DNA of 64,000 bases from Xenorhabdus beddingii (GCF_002127545.1 NZ_MUBK01000002.1:62001-126000), one strand, 5' to 3'; numbered from the stretch's first letter, positions 17,603-28,760 are shown. A program made the numbers and translations. Notes: generated from the letters alone by a model not told the origin.

Positions 17603-18289
17603 CTACTGTGTAGAATGACGTGTGAAATCTATATGTTCCTTATACATTACTTTTAGTTTATTCTTGTTTTTATTCTTCATTAATTGAAGAACTTGTGATT
17701 CTATTGGTGTGATAGTTTTGCCTGAACTGAATAACGCTTTACCTGCTGCATTCCATTTTAGCATTTTTATTATCCATTCAAAGGGATATTTATATGATTG
17801 GCAAGCGATATTAGCCCAGGCATCGCATATCCATACATCTATTTTTTCTTTTCTTATAAATAATTGATCCAAGGGATATTGGCAATCGAAAGATAATGCC
17901 ACGAAGACATGACCAAAATTATTTAGACAAGAAGTAACACCTATCAGTGCAATATCAAAGGGTTTTTGGTATAGCGCCCAGATAGATTTTGAATTTTCTA
18001 CTAAGTATTCTAAAGCCATATATGAAAATTGATCACAGTTACCAACATGGTTGTTACCTTGTACCTTTAACAAAATGTTGTTTCTTTCATATGGGTTATT
18101 CGTTATCAAATATTCATTTCTTGTCTTTTTGAGCAGCCTGTTCTTCGCCATGATATTCTCCCATGAATAAAATTGACGTTTTGGCTCTGATAGGGTTTTG
18201 GGGTCTCTATAAAGCCTGTTTCCACATTTTAAATTAAAAAATTTTCTGGTATGAATGAGTGTGTTTTTAAGAATATTTTCGATAGACAT
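17603..18289 (-). CDS. Putative Cys-His-Asp hydrolase, toxin/effector-like, unknown target
   Basis: I do not recognise this 228-residue protein as a named family member. It has the spaced elements of a papain/transglutaminase-type fold: Cys85 in VGNCDQFSYMALEYL, His127 in FGHVFVAL and Asp156 in VWICDAWAN, in the order Cys-His-Asp with Trp after Asp. Similar layouts occur in papain-like toxin domains and bacterial effectors, so an effector or toxin role is possible but inferred. There is no signal peptide or transmembrane segment. The ATG at 18289 (MSIENIL) is chosen because AAGG lies eight bases upstream; the longer frame to 18427 has no such support. The gene is clearly more AT-rich than its neighbours and occupies a place where E. 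coli has ybhM-Q, so it looks acquired. It has no obvious immunity gene next to it. Confidence 0.6.
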   Translation of the reverse strand: MSIENILKNTLIHTRKFFNLKCGNRLYRDPKTLSEPKRQFYSWENIMAKNRLLKKTRNEYLITNNPYERNNILLKVQGNNHVGNCDQFSYMALEYLVENSKSIWALYQKPFDIALIGVTSCLNNFGHVFVALSFDCQYPLDQLFIRKEKIDVWICDAWANIACQSYKYPFEWIIKMLKWNAAGKALFSSGKTITPIESQVLQLMKNKNKNKLKVMYKEHIDFTRHSTQ

Positions 18290-18469
18290 AGTGTTGCCTT
18301 TATTTCTTGATTTATACTGTGATTTTACTTTATAAATAATAAAGTTAAGGTTGATGTGATTTATTTTAAATAAATCTTGTTCTATAGCCGTTTTTTGAGG
18401 AAATGAACAATAGGAGAAAGAGAACATCGTATTATTAATATTCTGTTCTCTTTCTTATTTCAATCATTA

Positions 18470-19576
18470 TCAAGCGATCTTACTGCGGAACAGCCGATAA
18501 GCAATCCCCCCGGTCGTCGCAGTAATGACTAATAAAGGCCACAAATTCGGCCAAATCACTGACAAATCTGCCCCTTTCAAATAAATCTGTTTGGTAATAT
18601 CCGTAAAATGCCGAATGGGATTAATCCATGTAATATCTTGTAACCAGACGGGCATATTTTCAACCGGAGAGATGTACCCAGAAAGCAAAATCGCGGGCAT
18701 CATAAACACAAACACGCCGATAAACGCTTGCTGTTGGGTAGAACAGACCGCAGAGATCAGCAAGCCGAAGCCAACCAGAGATAATCCATAAATCAACATA
18801 CAACCATAAAATAACAGCAATGAACCCGCGAAAGGAATTTGATAAAACAGCGTTCCAATCAGCAGAACAATGCTTGCCTGCATCGTCGCGACGACCAGTG
18901 CCGGAATGGCTTTGCCAAGGAAAATTTGCCATGTTGCCAGTGGAGAAACCAGTAATTGATCCAGCGTTCCTTGTTCTCGTTCGCGGGCGACTGACAATGC
19001 CGTGACGATCAGAACGCCAATCGTAGTAATCAGGGCAACCAGTGATGGTACGACAAACCACTTATAATCCAGATTGGTGTTATACCAGTTACGGACGATT
19101 AATTCGCTGTTATTAAAACCGGTCGCAGTTCCCAATAACTGTTTCTGGTAATCCATGACAATTTGCTGGATATAGTTGGCAGCAATCTGAGCACTGTTTG
19201 AATTCCGTCCATCCAGCAAGACTTGAATCGACGTCGGGTTATGGCTGGCGAGATTGGCACTGAAATTCTGGGGAAAGCGTACCAACAACAGCGCCTTGCG
19301 ATCATCCAGCGTGGGGCGGATTTCTTGCGAACTGGTCAGCAAAATAACATCAGGAAATGCTTTTGATTTTGCCAGTCGCTGGGTTAACTCAATCGAAGCC
19401 TGTCCTTTATCCTCATTATAAATGGCAATCGTGGCGTTTTTGACTTCCAGTGTGGCGGCCCACGGGAACAAGATCATTTGCAAAATGACGGGCAAGATTA
19501 AAATATTCCGTGTTTGCGGCTCTCTCAGCAGAGACTGCAACTCTTTCATGATTAGGGTATACAGGCGATGAAACAT
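18470..19576 (-). CDS. ybhR: ABC-2 type transport permease YbhR
   Basis: This 368-residue permease is one half of the YbhFSR exporter. It has an N-terminal membrane helix (about 22-42), a large extracytoplasmic domain (about 43-170) and about five C-terminal helices with the ABC-2 signature around [18 protein letters not shown]. coli YbhFSR has been linked to cefoperazone and chloramphenicol sensitivity and to Na+ export; the natural substrate is not settled. It is the last gene of ybhG-F-S-R and starts 12 bp after ybhS. Confidence 0.93.
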   Translation of the reverse strand: MFHRLYTLIMKELQSLLREPQTRNILILPVILQMILFPWAATLEVKNATIAIYNEDKGQASIELTQRLAKSKAFPDVILLTSSQEIRPTLDDRKALLLVRFPQNFSANLASHNPTSIQVLLDGRNSNSAQIAANYIQQIVMDYQKQLLGTATGFNNSELIVRNWYNTNLDYKWFVVPSLVALITTIGVLIVTALSVAREREQGTLDQLLVSPLATWQIFLGKAIPALVVATMQASIVLLIGTLFYQIPFAGSLLLFYGCMLIYGLSLVGFGLLISAVCSTQQQAFIGVFVFMMPAILLSGYISPVENMPVWLQDITWINPIRHFTDITKQIYLKGADLSVIWPNLWPLLVITATTGGIAYRLFRSKIA

Positions 19577-19588
19577 GCGCTTTCCTTC

Positions 19589-20749
19589 TTAATCCAGATG
19601 CCGACGGGTTTTCCACGCAGTCAAGCCAATAAAGACGATGGAGCTGGCAATCAGCAGGAGCAGATTTGTGATTAATACCGTGCCGATATTACCCGCCAGA
19701 AAGAGGGTCTGTAGGCCACTGACAAAATAACGCGCGGGCACGATATAAGTCGAAGCCTGAATAAGTGCGGGCATACTGTCTATTTCGAACACAAAACCCG
19801 ACAACATGATGGCAGGTAAAAAAGCGGCATTGAGGGAAATCATCGCAGCGTTGAACTGATTGCGCGTCAGGGTGGAGATCAACAACCCCATGCCTAAGGC
19901 GGTGGCAAGATAAAGGCTGGAGATTAATGCCAGAAGCCAGAGTGAGCCGCGATAGGGAACACCCAGCACAAAAACCGTGAATATCATGCAAAGTACCATG
20001 ACAAAAGACCCCAACACTTGGTAGGGCAATAACTTGGCGAGCAATAACTCAGTTCGGGTGACTTGGGTTGACAGTAACGCTTCCATTGTTCCGCGTTCCC
20101 ATTCACGGGCGACCACGAGGGAAGTCAGGATGGCACCGACTACAGTCATGATAATGGAAATAGCACCGGGAATGAGAAAATGTCGGCTAATGGCGGCGGG
20201 ATTAAACCAATAGCGGATTTGCGTATCAATCAATGGCGTGGTTGATACGCCCTGATTTTGCCCCTGTTGTTGAAGCCAGATTTGCCAGATGCCCTTGGTA
20301 TAACCCTGAACAAAATTGGCGGTGTTGGGTTCACTGCCATCGGTAATGACCTGAATGGGAGCCTGATTACCGACTCGTGCAAGCTGGGCATCAAAATTGA
20401 CCGGGATAACAATGATGCCCCGGATTTGGTTCTCCTGCATTTTATTGATTAAGTGCTGACGATTGTCGCTGATCGTGGCATCAATATAAGGCGATCCCGT
20501 AAATGCGTGAACTAATGTACGGGCATCTTTGCTTTGCTGCTCCATCAAAATACCGAGACGAAGTTTGCTGGAATCAAGGTTAATGCCATAACCGAAGATA
20601 AATAGCAGCATCAAAGGGATCACCAGCGCAATTAAGGCACTGCTTGGATCACGGATAATCTGTTTAGTCTCTTTGACGCACAGGGCTTTCAATCGACGCC
20701 ATGAGAAACTGACCGCTTTCTGGGATACGGCACGTTCAGGATGAATCAT
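19589..20749 (-). CDS. ybhS: ABC-2 type transport permease YbhS
   Basis: This 386-residue permease is the sister of YbhR: helix near 35-55, extracytoplasmic domain with ISDNRQHLI and [14 protein letters not shown], then about five helices with [17 protein letters not shown]. It is nearly colinear with E. coli YbhS, with about ten extra N-terminal residues. Its start overlaps the ybhF stop by 4 bp (20746-20749), so the two are translationally coupled and very probably form one complex with YbhR. Confidence 0.94.
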   Translation of the reverse strand: MIHPERAVSQKAVSFSWRRLKALCVKETKQIIRDPSSALIALVIPLMLLFIFGYGINLDSSKLRLGILMEQQSKDARTLVHAFTGSPYIDATISDNRQHLINKMQENQIRGIIVIPVNFDAQLARVGNQAPIQVITDGSEPNTANFVQGYTKGIWQIWLQQQGQNQGVSTTPLIDTQIRYWFNPAAISRHFLIPGAISIIMTVVGAILTSLVVAREWERGTMEALLSTQVTRTELLLAKLLPYQVLGSFVMVLCMIFTVFVLGVPYRGSLWLLALISSLYLATALGMGLLISTLTRNQFNAAMISLNAAFLPAIMLSGFVFEIDSMPALIQASTYIVPARYFVSGLQTLFLAGNIGTVLITNLLLLIASSIVFIGLTAWKTRRHLD

Positions 20750-22482
20750 TGTGGCTCCTTATCGTAATTCACCACGAGATCGATAAATGCATCCTCCATG
20801 GAAGGATTCGGGCGTTCATCCGTAGCGACCAGCCGTTTCAGCTCGTCAGGTGTTCCGGCGGCAATCAATTTCCCCCGGAATACCAGCCCAATGCGGTCAC
20901 AATATTCTGCCTCATCCATAAAGTGAGTCGTGACCATCACGGTCACGCCTTTATCTACCATGCCATTGATATGCAGCCAAAATTCGCGGCGGGTCAGCGG
21001 GTCGACGCCGGAAGTCGGCTCATCCAAAAACAGAATGTCAGGCGCGTGCATCAATGCGCAGGAAAGGGCAAGGCGTTGTTTAAAGCCGAGTGGAAGACTA
21101 TCCGTTTTTTGATACAAGATTGGCTGCAGATCGAACGCACTGACCATATCTGCCATTTTTTCTTTCTGATGTCGACCTTTCAGCCCGTAAATACCGGAGA
21201 AAAATTTGAGGTTCTGCTCAACCGTCAGGTTGCCATATAAAGAGAATTTCTGAGCCATATAACCAAGGCGTTGACGCGCCTTGCCTGAACTGGCTTTTAA
21301 ATCCATATCCAGAACCAGTGCCTTGCCGGAAGTGGGGATCATCAGGCCACACATCATTTTGAAAGTCGTGGATTTCCCGGCACCATTGGGACCCAGCAAA
21401 CCAAAAATTTCTCCCCGTTTTACCTGAAAATCCACATCATCGGTGGCGGCAAAATCGCCGAATTTTTTAGTCAGGTTACAGGCTGCTATGACGGTTTCTG
21501 TCGGATTTGGCGGGATTTGCGGCATGATTTCGGCCAATTCGGAACGGTGGGATGGGCCGCCGCCCAATAAATCGATAAAGGCATCTTCGAAACGCGGTTC
21601 GGCATCTAAGATAGACGATTCAGATAGCCCTATTTGCTGGAGTAATGCGTTTTTATCTGCGGCTTCTTTTAAGATCAGGCGAACATATCTTCCCTGAATC
21701 ACACCGTCTGTTACTTGGGGCAGGGTGAGAGCCTGTTGTAGCATTTTGCGCCGGTGGTCTTGTTTGACCTCAAACAAAAAAGATCGTCCCGCAATATTTT
21801 GGGTTAAATCTTGCGGCCGACCGCGATAGAGCAATTCACCCCGGTTCATTAACAAAACATCACGACATAACTCTGCTTCGTCTAAATAAGAGGTACTCCA
21901 TAAGATCAACATACCTTCGGAAGCAAGCTCATGCACCATTTGCCATAATTCACGGCGAGCGATGGGGTCGACGCCCACGCCCGGTTCATCCAGCAGCAGC
22001 ACCTTGGGACTCCCCAACAAAGTACAGGCAAGCCCCAGTTTTTGTTTCATGCCACCGGACAATTTTCCCGCCAGCCGCTCAGTAAAACGGGTTAAATCTG
22101 TGAAAGTCAGTAATTTTTGAAATATTGCTTTGCGTTCTTCGCCCAGCACACCCCGTAGATCGGCATATAAAGTGAGGTTTTCCATGACAGTCAAGTCTTC
22201 ATACAGGCCGAATTTTTGTGGCATGTAGCCGAGTTCAGAACGTACCTGAACACTATCTTTGATGGGATCAAGCCCCATGATTTCAATATGGCCGCTATCA
22301 GGCTTCAATAGTCCGGCCAGCATTCGTATCAACGTGGTTTTTCCAGCACCATCAGGGCCAACAAGACCCGTGACCGAACCGCCCTGAATGTCTGCCTGTA
22401 GATGAGAGACAGCAGGAACGTCCAATCCTGGAAAGGTTTTCTCCACGCCGTTCAGTTTTATCGTATAAGCTGAACTGCTCAT
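20746..22482 (-). CDS. ybhF: ABC transporter ATP-binding protein YbhF (two ATPase domains)
   Basis: This 578-residue protein contains two fused ABC ATPase domains. The first (about 8-235) has Walker [10 protein letters not shown], signature LSGGMKQK and Walker [11 protein letters not shown]. The second (about 330-560) has GPNGAGKST, the unusual signature LPLGFKQR and [11 protein letters not shown]. In the second half LSGGQ is replaced by LPLGF, as seen in this DrrA-like family. It powers the YbhS/YbhR permeases. The gene is preceded by ybhG with a 9 bp gap. Confidence 0.95.
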   Translation of the reverse strand: MSSSAYTIKLNGVEKTFPGLDVPAVSHLQADIQGGSVTGLVGPDGAGKTTLIRMLAGLLKPDSGHIEIMGLDPIKDSVQVRSELGYMPQKFGLYEDLTVMENLTLYADLRGVLGEERKAIFQKLLTFTDLTRFTERLAGKLSGGMKQKLGLACTLLGSPKVLLLDEPGVGVDPIARRELWQMVHELASEGMLILWSTSYLDEAELCRDVLLMNRGELLYRGRPQDLTQNIAGRSFLFEVKQDHRRKMLQQALTLPQVTDGVIQGRYVRLILKEAADKNALLQQIGLSESSILDAEPRFEDAFIDLLGGGPSHRSELAEIMPQIPPNPTETVIAACNLTKKFGDFAATDDVDFQVKRGEIFGLLGPNGAGKSTTFKMMCGLMIPTSGKALVLDMDLKASSGKARQRLGYMAQKFSLYGNLTVEQNLKFFSGIYGLKGRHQKEKMADMVSAFDLQPILYQKTDSLPLGFKQRLALSCALMHAPDILFLDEPTSGVDPLTRREFWLHINGMVDKGVTVMVTTHFMDEAEYCDRIGLVFRGKLIAAGTPDELKRLVATDERPNPSMEDAFIDLVVNYDKEPQ

Positions 22483-22491
22483 GTCATCGCC

Positions 22492-23499
22492 TTACTTGTC
22501 AGCAGAATGAAGGGGTTCACCAAAATGAATCGTCACTGGCATTCCTTGCTTCAAACCTTCATCGGGATCAAGGACGATAATTCGCAGGCGATAAACCAAA
22601 TCTGTTCTTAAATCAGGCGCTTCAACATTTTTGGGTGTAAATTCAGCCGTGGGGGAAACGAAGCCAATTTTGCCGTGATAGGGCTGATTTTTCCGGCCGT
22701 CGGTATAAATCAGAATTTCCCGCCCTGCGATAGCCTGATTCAGATTGGGTTCATCAATGTATGCCCTGATCCAGACCGGATGGGTGAGTGACAGGGTGAA
22801 AACGGTATTGCCAGCCGCCAGCATAGTGCCCGGTTCAATGGCTCTGGTCAGAATAACACCGGCTGAGGGCGTAGTGAGCCGGGTATCTTTTAGATTGAGT
22901 TCGGCTTGGGCAACCGCCGCGTCTGCTTGGGAAAGCTGCGCCTTGGCGGCGGCAATTTCTTCTATACGGTAACCGCTTTCGAACTGGCGTAACTTATCTT
23001 TCGCCGCTTGATAGGCGGCCAATGCCTGATTTCGCCCGGTTTTGGCATTTTCCAGATCATTGGCTGAAATGGTTTTACTCTGCCACAACCCTTGCTGGCG
23101 TTTCAGGAAGCTATCCGCAAAGCGGAATGCGGATTCTTTCTGAACCACTTCGGCACGTACCTGAGCAATCTCTTCGCTACGATAACCGGCTTCTGCTTTG
23201 GCAAGATTTGCCTTGGCGACATCCCGGGCGGCTTTGGATTGATTCAAGGCATTAATAAAGGGAGCATCATCAAGATGGCCGAGAGTTTGTCCCGCAGTAA
23301 TGGCATCGCCTTCATCCACCCGGAGTTCAGACAGTTTACCCGCAACCCGAAACCCAAGGTTGACCGTCCGGATATCAACATTGCCATACAGGGTCAGCTC
23401 CCTGTCATTTTGTTCCTGATAATAATAATAGAAGCCAACAATCGCACCGATAACAACAATGAGCGCCAATAGGGCAAGAGCAAACTTTTTACTGTTCAT
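22492..23499 (-). CDS. ybhG: HlyD-type membrane fusion protein YbhG
   Basis: This 335-residue periplasmic adaptor has an N-terminal signal anchor (about 7-27), a lipoyl-like half ([20 protein letters not shown]), a long coiled-coil hairpin rich in Ala, Glu and Gln (about 80-205) and a beta-barrel region. It links the inner-membrane ABC exporter YbhFSR to the periplasm. It is the first gene of the operon after the cecR-side gap, start ATG at 23499 with GGGATGGT upstream. In E. coli CecR controls this operon. Confidence 0.94.
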   Translation of the reverse strand: MNSKKFALALLALIVVIGAIVGFYYYYQEQNDRELTLYGNVDIRTVNLGFRVAGKLSELRVDEGDAITAGQTLGHLDDAPFINALNQSKAARDVAKANLAKAEAGYRSEEIAQVRAEVVQKESAFRFADSFLKRQQGLWQSKTISANDLENAKTGRNQALAAYQAAKDKLRQFESGYRIEEIAAAKAQLSQADAAVAQAELNLKDTRLTTPSAGVILTRAIEPGTMLAAGNTVFTLSLTHPVWIRAYIDEPNLNQAIAGREILIYTDGRKNQPYHGKIGFVSPTAEFTPKNVEAPDLRTDLVYRLRIIVLDPDEGLKQGMPVTIHFGEPLHSADK

Positions 23500-23516
23500 A
23501 CCATCCCTTATTAAAC

Positions 23517-23583
23517 TGATACTCGTCGTCTTTCAAGTTGCCGCTTTGTTGGCGGCATCTTGAAATTCATTGAGCATATACCC
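23517..23583. repeat. Short inverted-repeat element, copy 1
   Basis: The element runs from ATACTCGTCGTCTTTCAAG to CATCTTGAAATTCATTGAGC, with TATA-type ends. Inner arms TTTCAAGTTGCCGC and GCGGCATCTTGAAA are near-complementary. It lies between ybhG and cecR. Other copies in the window are at 32912, 36339 and 60036. Confidence 0.85.
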
Positions 23584-23669
23584 TTATCTTTCAACGGCTT
23601 GAGCTGTCACTTGAAGTCTGGCGGGTATATACATTTTTGTTGCTTACTTTTGTTTCTTACTTCTTTTTC

Positions 23670-24365
23670 TTACTTCTGTTGGTTGCTTGATTGCTTTCGC
23701 AACCCACCAAGCAATAGATTGATGTGTTGAGATAAAACTTGATTGATCAACTCATATTCTTTAGTGCCAATATTGTCCCAACCTGTTTGGCGCAATAAGG
23801 CTTCCCGTGCCAGACGGAAAGAAAGAATTTCTCCCAATAAAGCATGGGTGTGGATCTGGGTTGAGATTTCGCATTCATCAGCGTTGATATAATTGGCGAT
23901 TAATTTATTCAGACGGGAATAAATGGGCGCCAGTCCTTGCTCATGCATGACACTGTAGCCCTCTGTTGGTGTTAACTGTTCGCGTGACATGATGCGGCTG
24001 ATATTGATGCTGCTTTTCTCGAAAATCAGGCGGTTGTAGCTCACCATGCCTTGCTGAATAAATGCCAGGATCGGCTCTTGTGGATAGGGTTTCGGTGTTT
24101 CGGCGAAGAAACGGTCAATCGATTCAATCAATGGGGAAAATTCTGCTTGTAGCTTATCGGCAATATGCTGTATGACAGCGAGGTATAATCCTTCTTTAGA
24201 ACCAAAATAGTAAGCAATGGCGGCGATATTTTGTTGTGCATGTTGGGCAATGTTGCGGGTCGTGGCGCCATCCAGACTTGATTTACCAAAAATTTCTATC
24301 GCTGCTTCAAGAAGTTGCTGTTTGGCTTGTTCGCCTCGTAATGTTTGAGCCGTCTTCGCTGCCAT
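23670..24365 (-). CDS. cecR: TetR-family transcriptional regulator CecR
   Basis: This 231-residue repressor (formerly YbiH) has an N-terminal TetR helix-turn-helix (about 10-60: ATTRNIAQHAQQNIAAIAYYF) and a C-terminal ligand domain. In E. coli it represses itself, rhlE and the ybhGFSR operon, and responds to cefoperazone/chloramphenicol stress. All three target units flank it here in the same arrangement, divergent from rhlE. The start at 24365 has AGGA about ten bases upstream. Confidence 0.93.
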   Translation of the reverse strand: MAAKTAQTLRGEQAKQQLLEAAIEIFGKSSLDGATTRNIAQHAQQNIAAIAYYFGSKEGLYLAVIQHIADKLQAEFSPLIESIDRFFAETPKPYPQEPILAFIQQGMVSYNRLIFEKSSINISRIMSREQLTPTEGYSVMHEQGLAPIYSRLNKLIANYINADECEISTQIHTHALLGEILSFRLAREALLRQTGWDNIGTKEYELINQVLSQHINLLLGGLRKQSSNQQK

Positions 24366-24754
24366 GTTAAAAATTTCCTGTTATAAAGAATTTCTGAGAA
24401 TGCCGTAAATATATCAATCGTATGATTAACTTTAAAACTAAAGTAACTCAATGTAAAGTTGACACAAATTGTCTTTTTAATAGACTGCGATAAAAAATAA
24501 TTCGCCTACTTTTGTAAATCCCCTTCACCGATCTTTTGCTAAATCCCCATAGCGGTCTGCTTTCAACGCGTTTTCGCATCAATTATTGTTTTTTCAGGGC
24601 TGTTTGGATTCACATATCTGTTATAATGCCGTGATTAATGGAGCATTGCAGTTTGTGTAATTTCTTTGCGTTTTATCGCGTCTGTTTTCTTCCCATAAAA
24701 CTGCCCCTGAATTGTTGATATCAGGAATGGTGAAGTCTGGAGCATTTCTTATTT
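24366..24754. promoter_or_regulatory. cecR-rhlE divergent control region with candidate operator and rhlE promoter
   Basis: The 389 bp gap contains a palindrome ACTTTA-AAAC-TAAAGT at 24429-24444, about 65 bp from the cecR start, which is a reasonable place for autoregulation by a TetR-type repressor. A strong extended -10 element (TGTTATAAT, 24619-24627) points toward rhlE. No coding sequence or RNA gene was recognised. Assignment of the palindrome to CecR is inference. Confidence 0.5.
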
Positions 24755-26161
24755 ATGAATTTTGAGTCACTCGGCTTGAAGGCTGATATTTTGCGTGCCG
24801 TTGAAGAACAAGGCTATGCAGAACCTACCCCTATTCAGCAACAGGCCATTCCTGTTGTGTTGTCTGGCAAAGATCTGTTGGCCAGCGCCCAGACAGGAAC
24901 GGGGAAAACAGCAGGGTTTACTTTACCGATTCTGCAACTTTTGAGCGAATCCCCGCTTCAAACAAAAGGCCGCCGTCCGGTAAGAGCGTTGATTTTGACA
25001 CCGACCCGTGAGCTGGCGGCACAGGTAGGAGAAAATGTACGTAACTACAGTAAGTATCTAAAATTGCGTTCGTTTGTGGTGTTTGGTGGTGTCGGTATCA
25101 ATCCACAGATGATGAAACTGCGGGGTGGCGTCGATATTCTGGTGGCAACACCGGGGCGCTTGCTGGATTTGGAACACCAAAATGCGGTTGATCTCTCCCA
25201 TGTTGAGATCCTGATCTTAGATGAAGCTGACCGGATGTTGGATATGGGCTTTATTCATGACATTCGTCGGGTATTGAATAAATTGCCGGCAAAACGCCAG
25301 AACTTACTCTTTTCGGCGACGTTTTCCGATGAAATAAAGGGCCTTGCCAATAAGCTGCTACGTGATCCGGTGAGTGTCGAAGTCGCGCGTCGTAACTCTG
25401 CATCTGAACAGATTGATCAATCTGTCCATTTCGTAGACAAAAAACGTAAAGGCGAATTGCTCTCTTACATGATAGGCAGCCAGAACTGGCAGCAAGTTTT
25501 GGTCTTCACCCGTACCAAACATGGCGCAAATCGACTGGCGGAACAGTTGAATAAAGATGGCGTGACAGCCGCTGCGATCCACGGTAACAAAAGTCAGGGA
25601 GCGAGAACCCGTGCCTTGGCTGATTTCAAGACCGGGCAAATTCGTGCATTAGTCGCAACGGATATCGCCGCCCGTGGCTTGGATATCGACCAATTGCCTT
25701 ATGTTGTCAATTATGAATTGCCGAATGTTGCAGAAGATTATGTTCACCGAATTGGCCGTACAGGTCGTGCGGATGCGACCGGGCAAGCGATATCGCTGGT
25801 CTGTGTTGATGAGCATAAGCTACTGAAGGACATTGAGAAGTTATTGAAGCGAGAAATCCCGCGCATTGCGACCCCGGGTTATGAGCCTGACCCTTCCATC
25901 AAGGCTGAACCTATCCAAAATGGTCGCAATGGCCGTGATAATGGTCCCCGTAAAAATAATGCCCGGGGTAACGGCTTCCGCGATAGTCACTCACACAGTG
26001 AGCAACCTCGTGGTCAGCGCAGAAATGGCAAACCCGGCACTGCCAAACAAGGCCAGGCTAACCAAAATCCGGCTAACCAACGTGGTGATGGCTCACGCAA
26101 CCAAGGTGCACCGTCACGTCAACGACATCAGCGAACCACGAAATCACGTTCTTCGATGTAG
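24755..26161 (+). CDS. rhlE: DEAD-box ATP-dependent RNA helicase RhlE
   Basis: This 468-residue helicase helps remodel ribosome assembly intermediates and stimulates RNA decay. The motifs are in order: Q motif (about 22-28), [21 protein letters not shown], a HGxxxQxxR-like block ([13 protein letters not shown]), [10 protein letters not shown] and HRIGRTGR. The last 90 residues form a basic, Asn/Gly/Arg-rich tail that probably binds RNA and differs in sequence from the E. coli tail. dusC follows 12 bp later, so the two may be co-transcribed. Confidence 0.97.
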   Translation: MNFESLGLKADILRAVEEQGYAEPTPIQQQAIPVVLSGKDLLASAQTGTGKTAGFTLPILQLLSESPLQTKGRRPVRALILTPTRELAAQVGENVRNYSKYLKLRSFVVFGGVGINPQMMKLRGGVDILVATPGRLLDLEHQNAVDLSHVEILILDEADRMLDMGFIHDIRRVLNKLPAKRQNLLFSATFSDEIKGLANKLLRDPVSVEVARRNSASEQIDQSVHFVDKKRKGELLSYMIGSQNWQQVLVFTRTKHGANRLAEQLNKDGVTAAAIHGNKSQGARTRALADFKTGQIRALVATDIAARGLDIDQLPYVVNYELPNVAEDYVHRIGRTGRADATGQAISLVCVDEHKLLKDIEKLLKREIPRIATPGYEPDPSIKAEPIQNGRNGRDNGPRKNNARGNGFRDSHSHSEQPRGQRRNGKPGTAKQGQANQNPANQRGDGSRNQGAPSRQRHQRTTKSRSSM

Positions 26162-26173
26162 GGAGAGTCATCC

Positions 26174-27157
26174 ATGCGTGTTTTTCTGGCTCCGATGGAA
26201 GGAGTTTTGGATTCTCTGGTCAGGGAATTGTTGAGTGAAGTCAACGATTACGACCTTTGCATCACAGAATTTCTGCGTGTGGTTGACAGTTTACAACCGG
26301 TAAAATCTTTTTACCGGTTGTGCCCTGAACTGCATAACCAGAGTCGCACTCCATCGGGAACACCAGTCAGGGTCCAGCTTCTGGGGCAATATCCAGAATG
26401 GTTGGCAGAAAACGCGGCCAGGGCGGTTGAATTGGGTTCATGGGGGATTGATTTAAACTGTGGCTGTCCATCCAAGGCCGTCAATGGCAGCGGTGGGGGG
26501 GCGACGTTACTGAAAAATCCCGAACTTATCTATCAGGGAGCCAAAGCCATGCGTGCAGCCGTACCGGCACATTTACCCGTAACGGTAAAGGTACGTCTGG
26601 GATGGGATTCCGGCTCACGTCAGTTCGAAATTGCGGATGCAGTCCAGCAGGCTGGCGCAACCGAACTGGTTGTACATGGACGAACCAAAGAAGAGGGCTA
26701 TAAAGCAGAATGCATTAACTGGGAAGCGATAGGGGAGATCCGGCGCCGCCTCGCCATTCCGGTGATTGCCAATGGTGAGATCTGGGACTGGCAGAGTGCT
26801 CAGGAATGCATTAAAACCACAGGATGTGATGCTGTGATGATAGGCCGTGGTGCCCTGCACATACCCAACTTGAGTCGTGTGATTAAATATCACGAACCGA
26901 GAATGCCGTGGAGCCGTGTGCTCAAGTTACTGCAAAAATATACCGATTTGGAAAAACAGGGCGATACGGGGCTGTATCATGTTGCCCGCATTAAACAATG
27001 GCTGAAGTATTTGCGCAAAGAATATGACGAAGCGGATAGCTTATTTATGCAAATCAGGGCATTAAAAACGTCTGCCGAGATCGCTCGTGTTATCTCTTGT
27101 GTATCAGAGGAACCTTTATCGTCCTATCCAATGGATTTTACTGCCTTAATTTGTTAG
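26174..27157 (+). CDS. dusC: tRNA-dihydrouridine(16) synthase DusC
   Basis: This 327-residue flavin enzyme reduces U16 of tRNA to dihydrouridine. The FMN TIM barrel starts [17 protein letters not shown]; the catalytic cysteine is in [16 protein letters not shown], and VHGRTK and ANGEIWD complete the active site. It is slightly longer than E. coli DusC (315). It lies right behind rhlE with its own Shine-Dalgarno (GGAGAG). Confidence 0.96.
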   Translation: MRVFLAPMEGVLDSLVRELLSEVNDYDLCITEFLRVVDSLQPVKSFYRLCPELHNQSRTPSGTPVRVQLLGQYPEWLAENAARAVELGSWGIDLNCGCPSKAVNGSGGGATLLKNPELIYQGAKAMRAAVPAHLPVTVKVRLGWDSGSRQFEIADAVQQAGATELVVHGRTKEEGYKAECINWEAIGEIRRRLAIPVIANGEIWDWQSAQECIKTTGCDAVMIGRGALHIPNLSRVIKYHEPRMPWSRVLKLLQKYTDLEKQGDTGLYHVARIKQWLKYLRKEYDEADSLFMQIRALKTSAEIARVISCVSEEPLSSYPMDFTALIC

Positions 27158-27322
27158 CTATATTGACCTGCCTCCAGTAATATAGTCATCCATTAGCTGT
27201 CTATGTTTCTGGGGGGCATTCTCCCTGCGCGATATTGAAAAATTGACGCTGTCCTCCATTCTCTTTTAATAAATACAATCTTCCCAATAGTTTTTACCCT
27301 ATAGAATAGAGAGAATGATATT

Positions 27323-28063
27323 ATGTTAAAAAAATCTTACTCTTATAATGGTAATATTTCAAAAATCCCCTCCTATCGATTAAACAGGACAGGTTCCAAT
27401 GTCACTCTTTCTTTAACTGACTTATTGGATACAGAAATTTGTTATAACAATCCCGGTTTATTGAAAGGCTATATTCCCATAGTTAACGAAGTCAGTAAGA
27501 GTGAAATGGAAAGAGCCAATGACCAAATACTGTCTTCTCTGAACAACGATAGGTGGTTTTTTGATTTACCAAGAAGAAACCCGGTTGAAACGGAACAAGA
27601 AAGAAAAGAAAGGGGACGGCTGGAAGCGTGGCATGACAGATGTATATCAACAAAAGATAATTTAGAATATATGAAGAGTCATTTGGAATTTATGATTAAT
27701 GGAAAAAATTATTTTCATTTTATATGTTATATGGGTAATCAACCCATTGGACTTATCATGCTTAAATACGCCAGTGATGAAAAATTATGTTACCCTGAAG
27801 TGCTTTATATTATTACTCACACAGGTATTCAGAATTGTGCGTATTTATTAATGGAAAAAGCAGTCAATAAATCTTATCAAATGGGCGCACTAGGAAACCT
27901 TAAAGTTAATGTTGCAGATGATTTTTTAAAAATAAATGTGTATGCAAAACTGGGTTTTATCAGTGTCGGTAAGGACGAAATGCAGCTATGCCCATTTACG
28001 GCAAGACAACAATGGGTATTTTATCATTACCGGGGAGAATTCCGGTTCTTGGGAAATTGTTAA
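27323..28063 (+). CDS. Putative GNAT-fold acetyltransferase, orphan
   Basis: This 246-residue protein is not a recognised family member. Its C-terminal half has the outline of a GNAT domain: FHFICYMGNQPIGLIML (beta4-like), a central LYIITHTGIQNCAYLLMEKAV (the acetyl-CoA site with weak G-x-A) and NVYAKLGFISVG near the end, matching the common A-x-x-x-Y-x-x-x-GF signature. The N-terminal 100 residues are basic and unassigned. The gene is AT-rich compared with dusC and rhlE and stands alone, with its own GAGA-type ribosome site. This placement and composition suggest transfer. The substrate is unknown. Confidence 0.6.
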   Translation: MLKKSYSYNGNISKIPSYRLNRTGSNVTLSLTDLLDTEICYNNPGLLKGYIPIVNEVSKSEMERANDQILSSLNNDRWFFDLPRRNPVETEQERKERGRLEAWHDRCISTKDNLEYMKSHLEFMINGKNYFHFICYMGNQPIGLIMLKYASDEKLCYPEVLYIITHTGIQNCAYLLMEKAVNKSYQMGALGNLKVNVADDFLKINVYAKLGFISVGKDEMQLCPFTARQQWVFYHYRGEFRFLGNC

Positions 28064-28508
28064 CTGATGAGTACGGAAGTGGGTATTTCAATCCTGTATT
28101 CATGATGAACCTGACAGGATCTTTTGTTCATCAATCTATAATAGCGCTTAACTTGGTGAGATTAATGCCCAATTTGAATTGATGAAAGTGACTTTGAAAT
28201 GTGAACTATTTATAAATACTTTTTCATAATGGTGAGGCACTGAAACTCCTGCAGATCCCTTACTCCCCGCATCGCGGGAAGTAAGGACGGGTCCTGCAAT
28301 TTTTAAATATCATTTATAAAGACAACTCATTACGTGTGAATAACTTCTCTGTTCTGGTTTGCAATTCTTTTAAATAGTGTCTTAAATTAGGGCATAGAAA
28401 CATAATCGTGTGTGTAAACCAATGATCTAGACTCAATAAATTTCAGATTGTCGCTTGTAAAGCAGCAACTTGGAAGATGAAAGGGTTAATCAATTCTGGA
28501 GGTTATAT
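28064..28508 (+). other. Intergenic region with a REP-like palindrome
   Basis: The 445 bp gap carries a strong imperfect hairpin at 28259-28285 (CTTACTCCCCGC / GCGGGAAGTAAG, loop ATC, one mismatch). A similar CCCCGC-loop-GCGGGG hairpin lies inside the repeat element at 32960-32988. Short remnants of frame past 28063 show no homology. The end of the gap holds the Shine-Dalgarno GGAGG for the next gene. Confidence 0.55.
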
Positions 28509-28760
28509 ATGGGTATCCTGTCATGGATTATCTTTGGCCTGATTGCTGGAATTCTTGCTAAGTGGATTATGCCGGGGAATAACAGTAGCGGCATCATTAT
28601 GACGGTGATTCTGGGGATTGTGGGGGCTGTCGTTGGAGGGTATGTCAGCACATTCTTTGGAATGGGGAAAGTTGACGGTTTTAATTTGGGTAGTTTTGCC
28701 ATTGCTGTGGTTGGTGCAATGCTGATCCTATTTGCTTACCATAAAATTTCTAACCATTAA
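28509..28760 (+). CDS. GlsB/YeaQ/YmgE-family small membrane protein
   Basis: This 83-residue protein has three predicted transmembrane segments and begins GILSWIIFGLIAGILAKWI, the typical start of the transglycosylase-associated (YeaQ/YmgE) family; GxxGAxxGG is repeated in the middle. These proteins are stress-related and otherwise of unknown function. The ATG at 28509 has GGAGG seven bases upstream, which decides against the in-frame start at 28470. Confidence 0.9.
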   Translation: MGILSWIIFGLIAGILAKWIMPGNNSSGIIMTVILGIVGAVVGGYVSTFFGMGKVDGFNLGSFAIAVVGAMLILFAYHKISNH

